A stretch of 64,000 nucleotides of DNA, taken from assembly GCA_048158365.1 (NCBI GenBank), contig JBLLNL010000002.1. One strand, written 5' to 3'. Each line of letters starts with the position of its first letter. The first letter of the stretch is position 1. The notes under the pieces were generated by a model. It was not told the DNA's origin, made no database searches, and saw only the letters and a program-made list of their open reading frames with translations. Below are positions 34,855-43,624 of this stretch, piece by piece. This DNA is from Azoarcus_F sp048158365 (GTDB taxonomy: Bacteria > Pseudomonadota > Gammaproteobacteria > Burkholderiales > Rhodocyclaceae). Both the position numbers and the translations under genes were made by a program.

Positions 34855-35349
34855 TCAGACGATCTCGGCGCGTTCGATGATTACGTCCTCGACCGGAACG
34901 TCCTGGTGGAATCCGCTGGATCCGGTCCTGACGGCGCGGATGCTGTCGACGACGTCCATGCCTTCGCTGACGCGTCCGAACACACAGTAGCCCCAGCCCT
35001 GGATGTCGGCCGAGCGAAAGTTCAGGAAGTCGTTGCTGCCGACATTGATGAAGAACTGCGCGGTCGCCGAATGGGGCTGCTGGGTGCGTGCCATCGCGAC
35101 GGTGCCCGGTTCGTTCTTAAGGCCGTTGTCGGCTTCGTTGCGAACCGGTTCACCGGTGGGCTTCTGCTTCATCCCCGGCTCGAAACCGCCACCCTGGATC
35201 ATGAAGCCGTCGATGACACGGTGGAACAGCGTGTTGTCGTAATGTCCCGCCGTCACATAGGCGAGGAAGTTCTTGACCGTCTCGGGGGCCTTGTCGGCAT
35301 CGAGTTCCAACGTGATCGTGCCGTGATTGGTGTGCAGTCTGACTGCCAT
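34855..35349 (-). CDS. ppiB: cytoplasmic cyclophilin-type peptidyl-prolyl isomerase
   Basis: The 164-residue cyclophilin starts MAVRLHTNHGTITLEL with no signal peptide. It has the family core FHRVIDGFMIQGGGFEPGM, then NEPGTVAMART and SATAQFFINV. AGGAGAACAGC precedes the ATG at 35349. It is the second of two tandem cyclophilin genes and lies 25 bases upstream of lpxH. PpiB accelerates proline isomerisation during cytoplasmic folding. Confidence 0.95.
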   Translation of the reverse strand: MAVRLHTNHGTITLELDADKAPETVKNFLAYVTAGHYDNTLFHRVIDGFMIQGGGFEPGMKQKPTGEPVRNEADNGLKNEPGTVAMARTQQPHSATAQFFINVGSNDFLNFRSADIQGWGYCVFGRVSEGMDVVDSIRAVRTGSSGFHQDVPVEDVIIERAEIV

Positions 35350-35369
35350 GCTGTTCTCCTGTCGGTGTG

Positions 35370-35939
35370 TCATTGCGCCGGCGCGCTTTCGATAATGCGA
35401 ACGGATTCGATGATCACCGGCTCGACCGGGGTGTTCTGGTAGCGGCCGACCGTGGTGGTGGGCAACTTGCCGATCTGCTGCACGACGTCGAAACCTTCGG
35501 TGACGCGGCCGAACACCGCATAGCCCCATCCGTCGCGCGACGGGTTGTCGAGCGCGCGGTTGGATACCAGATTGATGAAGAACTGGGCGGTGGCCGAGTG
35601 AGGGTCGTTGGTGCGTGCCATGGCAAGTGTGCCAGGCTCATTGCGAAGTCCGTTCCTGGCTTCGTTGCGAATCGGATCGCGGGTCTGCTTCTGTTTCATG
35701 CCGGGTTCGAATCCGCCGCCCTGAATCATGAAGCCGTCTATGACGCGGTGAAAGATCGTGCCATCGTAGAAACCGGTTCGCACATACTCGAGAAAGTTGG
35801 CGACAGATTCCGGCGCGTCCTTTTCGAACAGTTCGATCGTGATCAGGCCCTGGTTGGTCCGCATCTCGACCATCGGCTGGTCGGCTGCGACGGGTCCGGC
35901 GATAACGAGAAAGAGCATGGCCAGGAAGAAGCGCTTCAT
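35370..35939 (-). CDS. ppiA: periplasmic cyclophilin-type peptidyl-prolyl isomerase
   Basis: The 189-residue precursor starts MKRFFLAMLFLVIAGPVAADQ, a Sec signal peptide with a probable AxA-type cleavage near residue 19. The mature cyclophilin domain is closely similar to the downstream ppiB product (FHRVIDGFMIQGGGFEPGMKQK is shared), which suggests a tandem duplication followed by retargeting. AAGG precedes the ATG. It begins the ppiA-ppiB-lpxH operon, with 20 bases before ppiB. Confidence 0.93.
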   Translation of the reverse strand: MKRFFLAMLFLVIAGPVAADQPMVEMRTNQGLITIELFEKDAPESVANFLEYVRTGFYDGTIFHRVIDGFMIQGGGFEPGMKQKQTRDPIRNEARNGLRNEPGTLAMARTNDPHSATAQFFINLVSNRALDNPSRDGWGYAVFGRVTEGFDVVQQIGKLPTTTVGRYQNTPVEPVIIESVRIIESAPAQ

Positions 35940-36289
35940 GTGAATCCCTTGTCTTGAAGTGTGTGAATCGGGCGAAGCGGATGGGTGGGCGCGTGACAGG
36001 CGCCGCGATCCGGTGTTTGGAGGCACTCCTTGAGACGTGTTTCCGACCCGACCCCGGCACTGCCGTGGAAGGCGCGTCGCACCGTGGCCGATGGAGTGGG
36101 TGAAGAGGGCGTCCCCTGTGCTATGATCCGCCGCCTTCGGAGACCCTGGTTCCGTGACAGGCGGCAATTCTATCAACAGACCCGAATCGGTACAATCGAA
36201 CCGTCCGACGGCCTGCTCAAGCGGGCCCCCGATGAGGCGACACGCATCGGGTCGATCGCGCCGTTCTGCAATGCCCACTGGATGCTCTC
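35940..36289. other. divergent intergenic region between ppiA and cysS
   Basis: These 350 bases separate the divergent ppiA operon and cysS. They hold an extended -10 element for cysS (36119-36127) and a second TACAAT hexamer at 36191-36196. No RNA gene, repeat or credible coding frame is visible, and I could not place the ppiA promoter. Confidence 0.5.
36119..36127 (+). promoter_or_regulatory. extended -10 promoter for cysS
   Basis: TG-C-TATGAT is an extended -10 element with five of six hexamer positions matching. Transcription would begin near 36134, leaving a leader of about 155 bases before cysS. TACAAT at 36191-36196 is an alternative without a good -35. Confidence 0.45.
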
Positions 36290-37666
36290 ATGCTGACGAT
36301 CTACAACACCCTGACGCGCAAGAAGGAAGTATTCGAACCGATCGAACCGGGCAAAGTCGGGATGTATGTGTGTGGAATGACGGTGTATGACTATTGTCAT
36401 CTCGGCCATGCGCGCGTGATGGTGGTGTTCGACATGGTCGTGCGCTGGCTGCGGGCGAGCGGTTTCCAGGTCAAGTATGTGCGCAACATCACGGATATCG
36501 ACGACAAGATCATTCGGCGTGCCGGCGAGCGCGGCGAGTCGATCCGCGCCCTGACCGGTCGCTTCATCCAGGCCATGCATCAGGACGGCGACGCACTCGG
36601 TGTGCTGCGCCCCGACCATGAGCCACGTGCGACCGATTACGTAAGCAGCATGCAATCGCTGATCTCCCGACTGCATGACAAGGGGCTTGCCTACGTCGCC
36701 GACAGTCATGACGTGTGCTACGCGGTCAGGAAGTTCGAAGGCTATGGAAGACTCTCCGGAAAATCCATAGACGAGTTGCGCGCCGGTGAGCGGGTCGAGG
36801 TCTCCGGCGACAAGCGTGATCCGCTCGATTTCGTGTTGTGGAAACACGCGCGTCCTGAGGAACCGGACGAGGTCAAATGGACCTCGCCATGGGGTATCGG
36901 GCGCCCGGGCTGGCATATCGAATGCTCGGCCATGAGTGGCGACCTGCTTGGCGAGCGCTTCGACATCCACGGCGGCGGTCAGGATCTGCAGTTTCCGCAT
37001 CACGAGAACGAGATCGCGCAGTCGGAGGGTGCTCATGGCCATCCCTTCGTCAACTACTGGATGCACAACGGTTTCGTGCGGGTCGATGACGAGAAGATGT
37101 CCAAATCGCTCGGAAACTTCTTCACGATTCGCGAAGTGCTGGACAGATATGATCCGGAGGTCGTGCGTTTCTTCATCCTGCGTGCCCATTACCGCAGCCC
37201 GCTCAATTACTCCGACAAGCATCTGGACGATGCCCGCAATGCGCTGACGCGACTGTATACCGCGCTGCGCAATGTCCCCAGCGAGGACGCGCGGGTCGAC
37301 TGGAGCGAGGGCCATGCGCTGAGGTTTCGTCAGGCCATGGACGACGACTTCAATACGGCCGAGGCGGTCGCGACGCTGTTCGATCTGGCGAACGAGGTCA
37401 ATCGGAGCGGCGCTTCGAAGCTGGCCAGCCAGTTGAAAGGGCTGGCCAGCCTGCTCGGATTGCTTTCGCGCGATCCGACCGCCTTCCTGCAGCGCGGTGA
37501 AACTGCCGGCATCGACATCGGGTCGATCGAATCGAGCATCGCTCGACGTGTGGCGGCAAAGAAGGCGCGTGATTACGCACAGGCGGACCGGATCCGCGCA
37601 GAATTGCTGGAGCAGGGGGTCGTGCTGGAAGACTCGCCAACTGGTACGGTATGGCGCCGTGCCTGA
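36290..37666 (+). CDS. cysS: cysteinyl-tRNA synthetase
   Basis: CysRS charges tRNA-Cys. The 458-residue class I synthetase starts MLTIYNTLTRKKEVF. It has the zinc-ligand Cys28, the HIGH-type motif HLGH at 37-40, the WHIECSAMS and HHENEIAQSEG zinc-site blocks and the KMSKS motif in DEKMSKSLGN. It faces the ppiA operon across a 350-base gap, the common neighbourhood in beta- and gammaproteobacteria. Confidence 0.97.
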   Translation: MLTIYNTLTRKKEVFEPIEPGKVGMYVCGMTVYDYCHLGHARVMVVFDMVVRWLRASGFQVKYVRNITDIDDKIIRRAGERGESIRALTGRFIQAMHQDGDALGVLRPDHEPRATDYVSSMQSLISRLHDKGLAYVADSHDVCYAVRKFEGYGRLSGKSIDELRAGERVEVSGDKRDPLDFVLWKHARPEEPDEVKWTSPWGIGRPGWHIECSAMSGDLLGERFDIHGGGQDLQFPHHENEIAQSEGAHGHPFVNYWMHNGFVRVDDEKMSKSLGNFFTIREVLDRYDPEVVRFFILRAHYRSPLNYSDKHLDDARNALTRLYTALRNVPSEDARVDWSEGHALRFRQAMDDDFNTAEAVATLFDLANEVNRSGASKLASQLKGLASLLGLLSRDPTAFLQRGETAGIDIGSIESSIARRVAAKKARDYAQADRIRAELLEQGVVLEDSPTGTVWRRA

Positions 37667-37997
37667 ATCCGTGACCGTGGCGCCCGGACCGCTGCAGCAA
37701 CTGCAGGACGGGGCGTTCGGTCCCGCTGCTTAGTGTCCTGACAGACGACGTGTGCGGTCGCACTCGGAAGAGCCTTCCGGCAGTGCCTTTCGGACGTCAT
37801 TTTTTTCATACGAAACATTGTGTTAGTGCCGTCTCGGCGACGTGGTAACACTTGAACGCCGCGCGTACTTTGGTGTTAGACTTGGAAAAATTCTGTTTCC
37901 GGCATCAGGAATTGCTCCAGTTTGCCGAGCAGGGAATGGATGTTCAGGTACCCACTGCCGTCCGGCAGGGGCGACCCAAGAATTCTGGAGGACATGA
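37667..37997. other. intergenic region between cysS and the M23 peptidase gene
   Basis: These 331 bases contain no coding frame I can support. Visible elements are a T7 run at 37800-37806, a GTGTTA/TAACAC pair (37820-37825 and 37846-37851), a further GTGTTA at 37874-37879, and a CTGCCG-TC-CGGCAG hairpin at 37955-37968 just before the peptidase gene. The promoter of the peptidase-bactofilin unit probably lies here, but no -35/-10 pair stands out. Confidence 0.45.
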
Positions 37998-39023
37998 ATG
38001 GCACTGGTCATTCTTTCCGCCCAATCGATGACCCGATCGAGGATGCGCACCGTCAGTCTGAGGGCGTTTCTGGGTCTCGTTTTCGTCGGCATGTCGATCA
38101 TGTTGGCTGGCGGCATCTGGTTGGGATACGGTTTCAGTCGTGGCGTTGCGCCTGTTTCTCAGGCGTATGCACTGTCACCCGACGCGCTCCCGCCAGCCGA
38201 TGCGGTTGGTCTCGCCGGGTCCGATGCTTCGGGTACCGGAGTCAGGCTTCCGATCGAGAATCGATATCTGATCGAGCGATTCGGCGAACTGTCCGGACGC
38301 GTCATCCAGCTCGAGGCGGAAGCACTGGAGCTTGCGACGCGCCTCGGCGTGATCGAGGATTTCGAGGAGCGCATCAAACCCGACGATGCGGCGGACATCC
38401 CGCGTGGTCGCGAGGCGCGAACCCCGCCGGGATCCCCGGCAGGCGGCCCGCTACTGCGGCCGACCGAAGAAGGCGGGCTGGACGCAGTGCTGTTCGAGGA
38501 TGCGGACGCCGATCCGGCGTTCGAACTCACCGAGGATCTGTCGCGGATCGAGCAGGATATGGGACGGCTTGCCGACGTGCTGTCCGAACTCGACCGTGTC
38601 GCCACATCGGTCAATCATGCCCACATGGCTTTCCCCGGCCGGCATCCGGTGCAGGGCGTGGGCATGAACTCCCGTTTCGGCAATCGAGTCGATCCGGTCA
38701 GCCGGCGCCGGGCGTTTCACAGCGGGGTCGATTTTGCCGCGCCTCGGGGTACGCCCATCCATGCGAGCGCGGGGGGCAAGGTCATTTTTTCGGGCAATCG
38801 TCGGCACTACGGGCTGACCGTGGAGATCGATCATGGGGCGGGCCTGGTGACGCGCTACGCGCACGCATCCAAACTGCTTGTCAAGAAAGGGCAGGCGGTC
38901 ATGCCGGGCGACCGGATCGCGCTGGTGGGGTCGACCGGACGATCGACCGGCCCGCATCTGCATTTCGAGATTCTCCAGGACGGCCATTTCGTCGATCCTT
39001 CGATCTATCTCGCCCGTTTCTAG
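37998..39023 (+). CDS. M23 family metallopeptidase (LytM domain), membrane-anchored
   Basis: The 341-residue protein has one N-terminal membrane segment (about 22-46), a periplasmic stem with a coiled-coil stretch (about 90-125 and 180-205), and a C-terminal LytM/M23 domain. The zinc and catalytic residues are present: His241 and Asp245 in HSGVDFAAPRG, His289 in RYAH, and His322 in HLHFE. It is therefore expected to be an active peptidoglycan endopeptidase. GGAGG precedes the ATG. It leads a three-gene set with a membrane coiled-coil protein and a bactofilin, an arrangement linked to cell shape in other bacteria. Confidence 0.93.
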   Translation: MALVILSAQSMTRSRMRTVSLRAFLGLVFVGMSIMLAGGIWLGYGFSRGVAPVSQAYALSPDALPPADAVGLAGSDASGTGVRLPIENRYLIERFGELSGRVIQLEAEALELATRLGVIEDFEERIKPDDAADIPRGREARTPPGSPAGGPLLRPTEEGGLDAVLFEDADADPAFELTEDLSRIEQDMGRLADVLSELDRVATSVNHAHMAFPGRHPVQGVGMNSRFGNRVDPVSRRRAFHSGVDFAAPRGTPIHASAGGKVIFSGNRRHYGLTVEIDHGAGLVTRYAHASKLLVKKGQAVMPGDRIALVGSTGRSTGPHLHFEILQDGHFVDPSIYLARF

Positions 39024-39035
39024 GGTTCCGATTCG

Positions 39036-39410
39036 ATGTTTTCGGGCAGTGGCAGTGGCCGTGACCTGACCGGCAGGGAGTTGGTGCTGGCGTCGAGACG
39101 CGGTCCATGGGCTTTCGTCTTACCGGTTTCGGCGGTCATCGTCGTGCTGGCCCTGGCGGCTCTTGGCGTGATCTACGCACAGGAGCGCCTCACCGCAGAT
39201 CCGCGCTTCGACGCGCTGATGTCCGAGAAGCTGGCGCTGGAAGAGAAGGCCGACAGCCTGTCCGAGAAGTTCGAGCGGGCGATGCTGGATCTCGAGATTG
39301 GCGCAGTGACCCAATCGGAACTCGAGCGGCAGATCGTCGTGCTCAATGAACAGCTCAAGCAACTCAAGGAGGAACTCGAGTTCCTGAAGAGCGCGGGTGA
39401 GTCCGGTTGA
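39036..39410 (+). CDS. membrane-anchored coiled-coil protein (DUF6776-like)
   Basis: A 124-residue protein with one membrane segment (about 25-47) and a periplasmic coiled coil (FERAMLDLEIGAVTQSELER, then VLNEQLKQLKEELEFLKS). The coiled-coil pattern and the position between an M23 peptidase and a bactofilin resemble DUF6776 proteins, but those are usually about twice as long. This one stops shortly after the coiled coil, and no further in-frame homology is visible before the bactofilin start 37 bases on. It may be a short natural form. A bridging role between peptidase and bactofilin is speculation. Confidence 0.6.
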   Translation: MFSGSGSGRDLTGRELVLASRRGPWAFVLPVSAVIVVLALAALGVIYAQERLTADPRFDALMSEKLALEEKADSLSEKFERAMLDLEIGAVTQSELERQIVVLNEQLKQLKEELEFLKSAGESG

Positions 39411-39447
39411 GCGACGCGAAACATTATCGACGGCATGAGGAGTATCG

Positions 39448-40023
39448 ATGTTCGGCAGGAAACAGAAGAATGCGATCGAGGTGACCAAACTATCGAGTCT
39501 GATTGCCGACAATCTTCACATCGTCGGCGACGTCCTCTTTTCGGGCGGCCTCAGGGTAGACGGCAAGATCGAGGGCAGTGTGATCGGCAAACGCGGAGAG
39601 AAGAGCCTGGTCGTGCTGAGCGAAAAGGGTTGCATCGTCGGCCGGGTCCGCGCCTATGATGCAGTCATCAACGGGACCGTGTCCGGTGATCTCGAGGTCG
39701 AGCATTTTCTCGAGTTGCAGCCCGGGGCGAAGGTTTCCGGCAATATCTCCTACCGGCAATTGCAGATGGAATGCGGCGCGACCGTCGAGGGTAATCTGCT
39801 CCGGGTCGAAGACAAGGGGGCAGGCAAGGCCGTGGGTCCGGCCGAGAAGGCTTCAGGCGCTGCGCCCGAGCGCGCAGTCCAGAGACCCGCGGCTGCACGG
39901 GTGCCGCCCTCCACTCAGGGCGTGCCGGTTTCCCCGGCAACGCCTTCCGCTGCCCCGACTGAGGCAGCACGAGCCGCGCCTGCTACGGTCGTCCCCGAGG
40001 CGGTCAAGACTGCAGCACGCTGA
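39448..40023 (+). CDS. bacA: bactofilin family cytoskeletal protein
   Basis: Bactofilins are beta-helical polymers that scaffold cell-wall enzymes. The 191-residue protein starts MFGRKQKNAIEVTKLSSLIA and has the repetitive bactofilin core (IVGDVLFSGGLRVDGKIEGSV, then INGTVSGDLEVE and GNISY) over about 20-125. A disordered Ala/Pro-rich tail follows. GAGGAG lies before the ATG. The neighbouring M23 peptidase is the likely functional partner, as in the CcmA/Csd systems of curved bacteria. Confidence 0.92.
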   Translation: MFGRKQKNAIEVTKLSSLIADNLHIVGDVLFSGGLRVDGKIEGSVIGKRGEKSLVVLSEKGCIVGRVRAYDAVINGTVSGDLEVEHFLELQPGAKVSGNISYRQLQMECGATVEGNLLRVEDKGAGKAVGPAEKASGAAPERAVQRPAAARVPPSTQGVPVSPATPSAAPTEAARAAPATVVPEAVKTAAR

Positions 40024-40082
40024 CACCCGGCCGCTCGCGGTCGTCACGAAGGCGCGAACCGCGAAACCGGTGAATGTTCCCG

Positions 40083-41639
40083 TCAGTCGGTTGCGATGCG
40101 CCGGAACAGCGCGACGCCGCCCTCGCTGAACAAGACCTCCACCCCCTCGGATGGCAGGCGGTCGATGCGGGTGATCGCGAGTTCTCCGACCTCCGGCTGG
40201 CGGCTCGGCGTCACCGCTTCGCGATAGACGCTGAAGCTTGGCACGTTGAAGCGCACCCTGACCACCGGTTCGCCGAGTTCCTTGGCCAGCAGACCAGCCT
40301 GTTTGACCGAGCCCTGCAGCACGGCGCCGAACCAGGGTGTGACCACCAGGCTCAGCACCAGCACCTGAACAGTGGCTGCGACGGTCAGCTTTCGGCAGAT
40401 ATCGGTTTTCCAGCGTGACGCGATCAACAGCCAGAGCACGAGCGCTGCGAGGGTGACCGCGAAATAGCTCCATCCGGCGTGCGACAGGGACTGCGCGAGT
40501 TGCGCCCGGTAGTAGGCGTTGCCTGCGTCCGTGGCGGCGACGAGCACGAACACGAGCGGCAGCAACGGCAGCAGCGCGAGCAACGCGGTCGGCGCGATCA
40601 GGTGTCCGATCCGGTCGGTGAAGGTCTTGTGGTGGGCCGCGATCAGCAGGAACAGTGGGGTCGACCCATAAAGGACATAGTGCGGGAGTTTCGTGCCCGA
40701 CAGCGAGAAGAACACGATGACGAACCCGGCCCACAGCCACAGAAAACGGTGCAGCTCGGTCGCGTAGTCGCTGCGGATTCGCCGCAACATCGCGATCAGC
40801 GGTCCGGTCCAGGGCAGCAGCAGCGCTGGCACCGCCAGCGCATAGTAGAAGATGCTGCCGGCGTGCCCCTGCAATGTGCCGGAAAAGCGTTCCACGTTGT
40901 GCTTGATGAAGAAGCCGTCGATGAATTCCTGACCGTGCACGAACAGCGCGACCGCATACCAGGGCACCACCAGCACGATCAGGATGATCCAGCCCTTCGG
41001 GTCGAATACCGATGCGAGCCAGCGACGCCATTCACCCTTCGTCGCGCAATACAGTAAGGTCACCATGCCCGGCACCAGCAGCGCGATCGGCCCCTTGGTC
41101 AGAACCCCCAGGCCGATCCACACGTAACTGCGCAGCAGTGGCGCGCGCTGGCCGGTCTCGAGGTGGCGCCACGCGTCGAACAGCGCCAGCGCGAGCAGCA
41201 GATTGAGCAGTCCGTCGGCAGTCGCAGCGCGACCGATCACATAGGGTCCGAGCGCGGTTGCGGAGACGGCCAGGGCGACCAGCGCCGCCTCCGGGCCGAG
41301 ACGCTCGCGTGCGAAGTGCCAGGTCGCATAGCTCCACAGGGCGGCCGCGACCGCCGAGGGCAGGCGGAACGCCCATTCGTTCACGCCGAAGATCAGATAG
41401 CCGATCGCCTGAAACCAATACACGAGAATCGGTTTGTCGAAGCGTGGCTCGCCGTTCAGATACGTGGTCCGGAAGTCGCCGCGTTCGAACATCTCGCGCG
41501 TCGCCTCGGAAAAGGCGCCTTCATCGATGTCGAACAGCGGAGCGGCCCCGAGTCGCAGAAAGAACGACACGAGCGGCAGCGAAAAGATCAGCAGCGTCAA
41601 CGCGGCGGTCTGCTGGCGGGTAGAGAGCGATGGCATCAT
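40083..41639 (-). CDS. ArnT-like lipid-linked glycosyltransferase (PMT_2 / GT83-type)
   Basis: The 518-residue polytopic protein starts MMPSLSTRQQTAALTLLIFS and has the first periplasmic-loop acidic motif FDIDEGAFSEATREM, then DKPILVYW. This is typical of ArnT and related transferases that use polyprenyl-phosphate sugars. About twelve hydrophobic segments precede a soluble C-terminal region. The start overlaps the GT2 stop by four bases (ATGA). The acceptor (lipid A, protein or another glycan) cannot be read from sequence. It is the last gene of a four-gene operon. Confidence 0.85.
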   Translation of the reverse strand: MMPSLSTRQQTAALTLLIFSLPLVSFFLRLGAAPLFDIDEGAFSEATREMFERGDFRTTYLNGEPRFDKPILVYWFQAIGYLIFGVNEWAFRLPSAVAAALWSYATWHFARERLGPEAALVALAVSATALGPYVIGRAATADGLLNLLLALALFDAWRHLETGQRAPLLRSYVWIGLGVLTKGPIALLVPGMVTLLYCATKGEWRRWLASVFDPKGWIILIVLVVPWYAVALFVHGQEFIDGFFIKHNVERFSGTLQGHAGSIFYYALAVPALLLPWTGPLIAMLRRIRSDYATELHRFLWLWAGFVIVFFSLSGTKLPHYVLYGSTPLFLLIAAHHKTFTDRIGHLIAPTALLALLPLLPLVFVLVAATDAGNAYYRAQLAQSLSHAGWSYFAVTLAALVLWLLIASRWKTDICRKLTVAATVQVLVLSLVVTPWFGAVLQGSVKQAGLLAKELGEPVVRVRFNVPSFSVYREAVTPSRQPEVGELAITRIDRLPSEGVEVLFSEGGVALFRRIATD

Positions 41640-42694
41640 GGGGATGGAAGTGTATTTTCGCTGCGATGCCAGGCCTCGTCCGTTTCGAGACTCGGCTGCG
41701 GCTGGGCAAGATAGGCACGCGACGTACCCGACTCGTAGTAGATGCGGGTCAGCAGTTCGGCCAGTACCCCTGACGTGACCATCTGAACGCCGGCAATCAG
41801 CAGGAAGAAGCCGCCGAACAGCATCGGTCGGGTGCCGATCGACTCGCCGAGAAAGATTTTGAGTCCTAACATGTAGGCCAGGATCAGCATGCCGAGGGTG
41901 CCCAGCACGATGCCGATTCCACCAAAGAAGTGGCCCGGCCGGGTGCGGTAGCGCATGAAGAAATAGACGAAGACCAGGTCGAGCACCACGCGGAAGGTGC
42001 GCGAGATACCGTACTTGGATTCGCCGAAGACCCTCGGGTGGTGCGTGACCACCTCCTGCGCGATTCGCTTGGGTGTGGTGACCGTGGCGAGCCAGGCCGG
42101 GATGAAGCGGTGCATCTCGCCATACAGGCGAACGTTCCTGATCGCGCTGGCGCGAAAGACCTTGAGACTGCAGCCGTAGTCCTTCAGATGAACGCCGGTC
42201 ATGCGTGCAATGAGCCGGTTCGCGATGCGTGAAGGAATCCGGCGCAGCCACAGGCCGTCCTGACGGTCCTTGCGCCAGCCCGCGACCAGATCCAGGTCTT
42301 CCACCAGCAGGCGCTTGACCATGCGCGGGATGTCGATCGGATCGTTCTGCAGGTCTCCGTCCATCGTGACCACAACGTTGCCGCGCGCGGCGTCCAGTCC
42401 GGCCTGCATTGCGGCAGTCTGCTTGAAGTTGCGCAACAGCTCGACGATTCGCACATGCGGGCCGAACTGCGCGGCACAGCGGGCGAGTTCCATCGGCGTG
42501 CCATCCGAACTGCCGTCGTCGACCAGTACCACTTCCCATGGCCAGGGGTAGGGGCCGAGAGCGAGGTGGATACGTTCCAGCAGCGGCTCGACGTTTTCGG
42601 CCTCGTTGTACATCGGCACGACCACCGACAGGCGGTGTTCCGGCAAACCGTCGGGAATCTGGGGCTCGGTAGCGGGCAGGGGGCGTTTGATCAT
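41636..42694 (-). CDS. GT2 family polyprenyl-phosphate glycosyltransferase (ArnC/DPM1-like)
   Basis: The 352-residue protein has a GT-A domain with VVVPMYNEAENVEPLLERI, the nucleotide-sugar motif VVLVDDGSSDGT, MDGDLQNDP and the FKQTAAMQAG block. Two C-terminal membrane helices follow (about 255-280 and 290-320). Such enzymes load a sugar from a nucleotide donor onto undecaprenyl phosphate on the cytoplasmic face. The adjacent ArnT-like gene would use that lipid on the other side. It lies 35 bases downstream of the flippase-like gene. Confidence 0.88.
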   Translation of the reverse strand: MIKRPLPATEPQIPDGLPEHRLSVVVPMYNEAENVEPLLERIHLALGPYPWPWEVVLVDDGSSDGTPMELARCAAQFGPHVRIVELLRNFKQTAAMQAGLDAARGNVVVTMDGDLQNDPIDIPRMVKRLLVEDLDLVAGWRKDRQDGLWLRRIPSRIANRLIARMTGVHLKDYGCSLKVFRASAIRNVRLYGEMHRFIPAWLATVTTPKRIAQEVVTHHPRVFGESKYGISRTFRVVLDLVFVYFFMRYRTRPGHFFGGIGIVLGTLGMLILAYMLGLKIFLGESIGTRPMLFGGFFLLIAGVQMVTSGVLAELLTRIYYESGTSRAYLAQPQPSLETDEAWHRSENTLPSP

Positions 42695-42729
42695 CGGGGT
42701 CGGTCGTGTGTGAATGCGGTGTTGGGATT

Positions 42730-43623
42730 CTAGTGCCTGATGCCGGGTTCATCGACTGGAATCAGCCATGCGATCGCGCCGGCGCTGACGGCGGACGCAA
42801 TCACGACCAGGTGAAGCACGAGTGCAGCCTTCAATCCCTGTTCGAGCCCGACCCCGTGGGGCAACAGCGCTGCCGCGGCGCCCGCCTCGTAGGTGCCGAA
42901 GCCCGCGACCCCCTGAACCGGCAGAATGGCCGCCAGTTCGGCACCGAGCGTGCCGGCCATGCCGACCGGAAGGGCCACGTTCAGAAGCTCAGCCAGCAAC
43001 CACGCCTGAACCGCAAGCTTGACCGTCCAGTTGGCGAGCGTCCATAGCCAGCCGAAGCGCGCATGGCGGGTGGACTCGGCAAAAGCCTGTCTCAGCCTTG
43101 CAAGGCGGCCGGCGTTCGCAGAACCGGTCGCTACAAGTGCAGGGCCGTTTGCCCAACGCGGAAGATACCACGCCAGGCATATCAGCCCGGTGACGCCGAC
43201 CATGCGCAGCACGGGCGGCAACCCCGGCCATACCAGCGTTGCGATCACTGCCACCACGAACACGTCCTGCAGGCGAAACCAGAACAGCGATGCGAGCGCG
43301 CGTCCCAGCGGTGTGCCGAAGGTCTGGCGCAGCAACAACGGAAAGGCCGCCTCCCCTCCCCTGAACGGCACGACATTCACCATCGCGTTGTGGATCAGCA
43401 CGATGCGCAGGCAGTGACCAAAGCGACCGCCGGCATTCACGCGGAACTCGTCGTAGACCCGCATCGCGCGCAGCAGATAGCTCACGAACAGACCACCGAG
43501 CGCGATCACGATCATCGACGGCGTGAGACGGCGCAGCATATCGATCAGGTCCCGCCCGCGACCGTCGCTGACGAGCCATGCCAGCAAGGCGAGGCTGAAC
43601 GCGATCGCGAGCAGCTTCTTCAT
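42730..43623 (-). CDS. lysylphosphatidylglycerol synthase TM region-like protein (UPF0104)
   Basis: A 297-residue protein with about eight membrane segments starts MKKLLAIAFSLALLAWLVSDG. The block NAMVNVVPFRGGEAAFPLLLRQ and LPVQGVAGFGTYEAGAAAALL match the PF03706/UPF0104 family. These proteins accompany lipid-linked glycosylation genes and may move lipids across the membrane. No lysyltransferase domain is attached. The ATG at 43623 lies one base after the PAP2 stop, so translation is coupled. Confidence 0.8.
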   Translation of the reverse strand: MKKLLAIAFSLALLAWLVSDGRGRDLIDMLRRLTPSMIVIALGGLFVSYLLRAMRVYDEFRVNAGGRFGHCLRIVLIHNAMVNVVPFRGGEAAFPLLLRQTFGTPLGRALASLFWFRLQDVFVVAVIATLVWPGLPPVLRMVGVTGLICLAWYLPRWANGPALVATGSANAGRLARLRQAFAESTRHARFGWLWTLANWTVKLAVQAWLLAELLNVALPVGMAGTLGAELAAILPVQGVAGFGTYEAGAAAALLPHGVGLEQGLKAALVLHLVVIASAVSAGAIAWLIPVDEPGIRH

Positions 43624-43624
43624 G

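Noticed and set aside
36119..36296. A riboswitch or T-box in the long cysS leader
   Set aside because: I could not find a specifier stem, T-box sequence or strong terminator in the leader, so I list only a promoter.
41640..42752. A 370-codon N-terminal extension of the ArnT-like frame, suggesting a fusion protein
   Set aside because: The extension is the GT2 gene read in the wrong frame. The GT2 frame has the motifs, and the ATGA junction gives the ArnT start at 41639.
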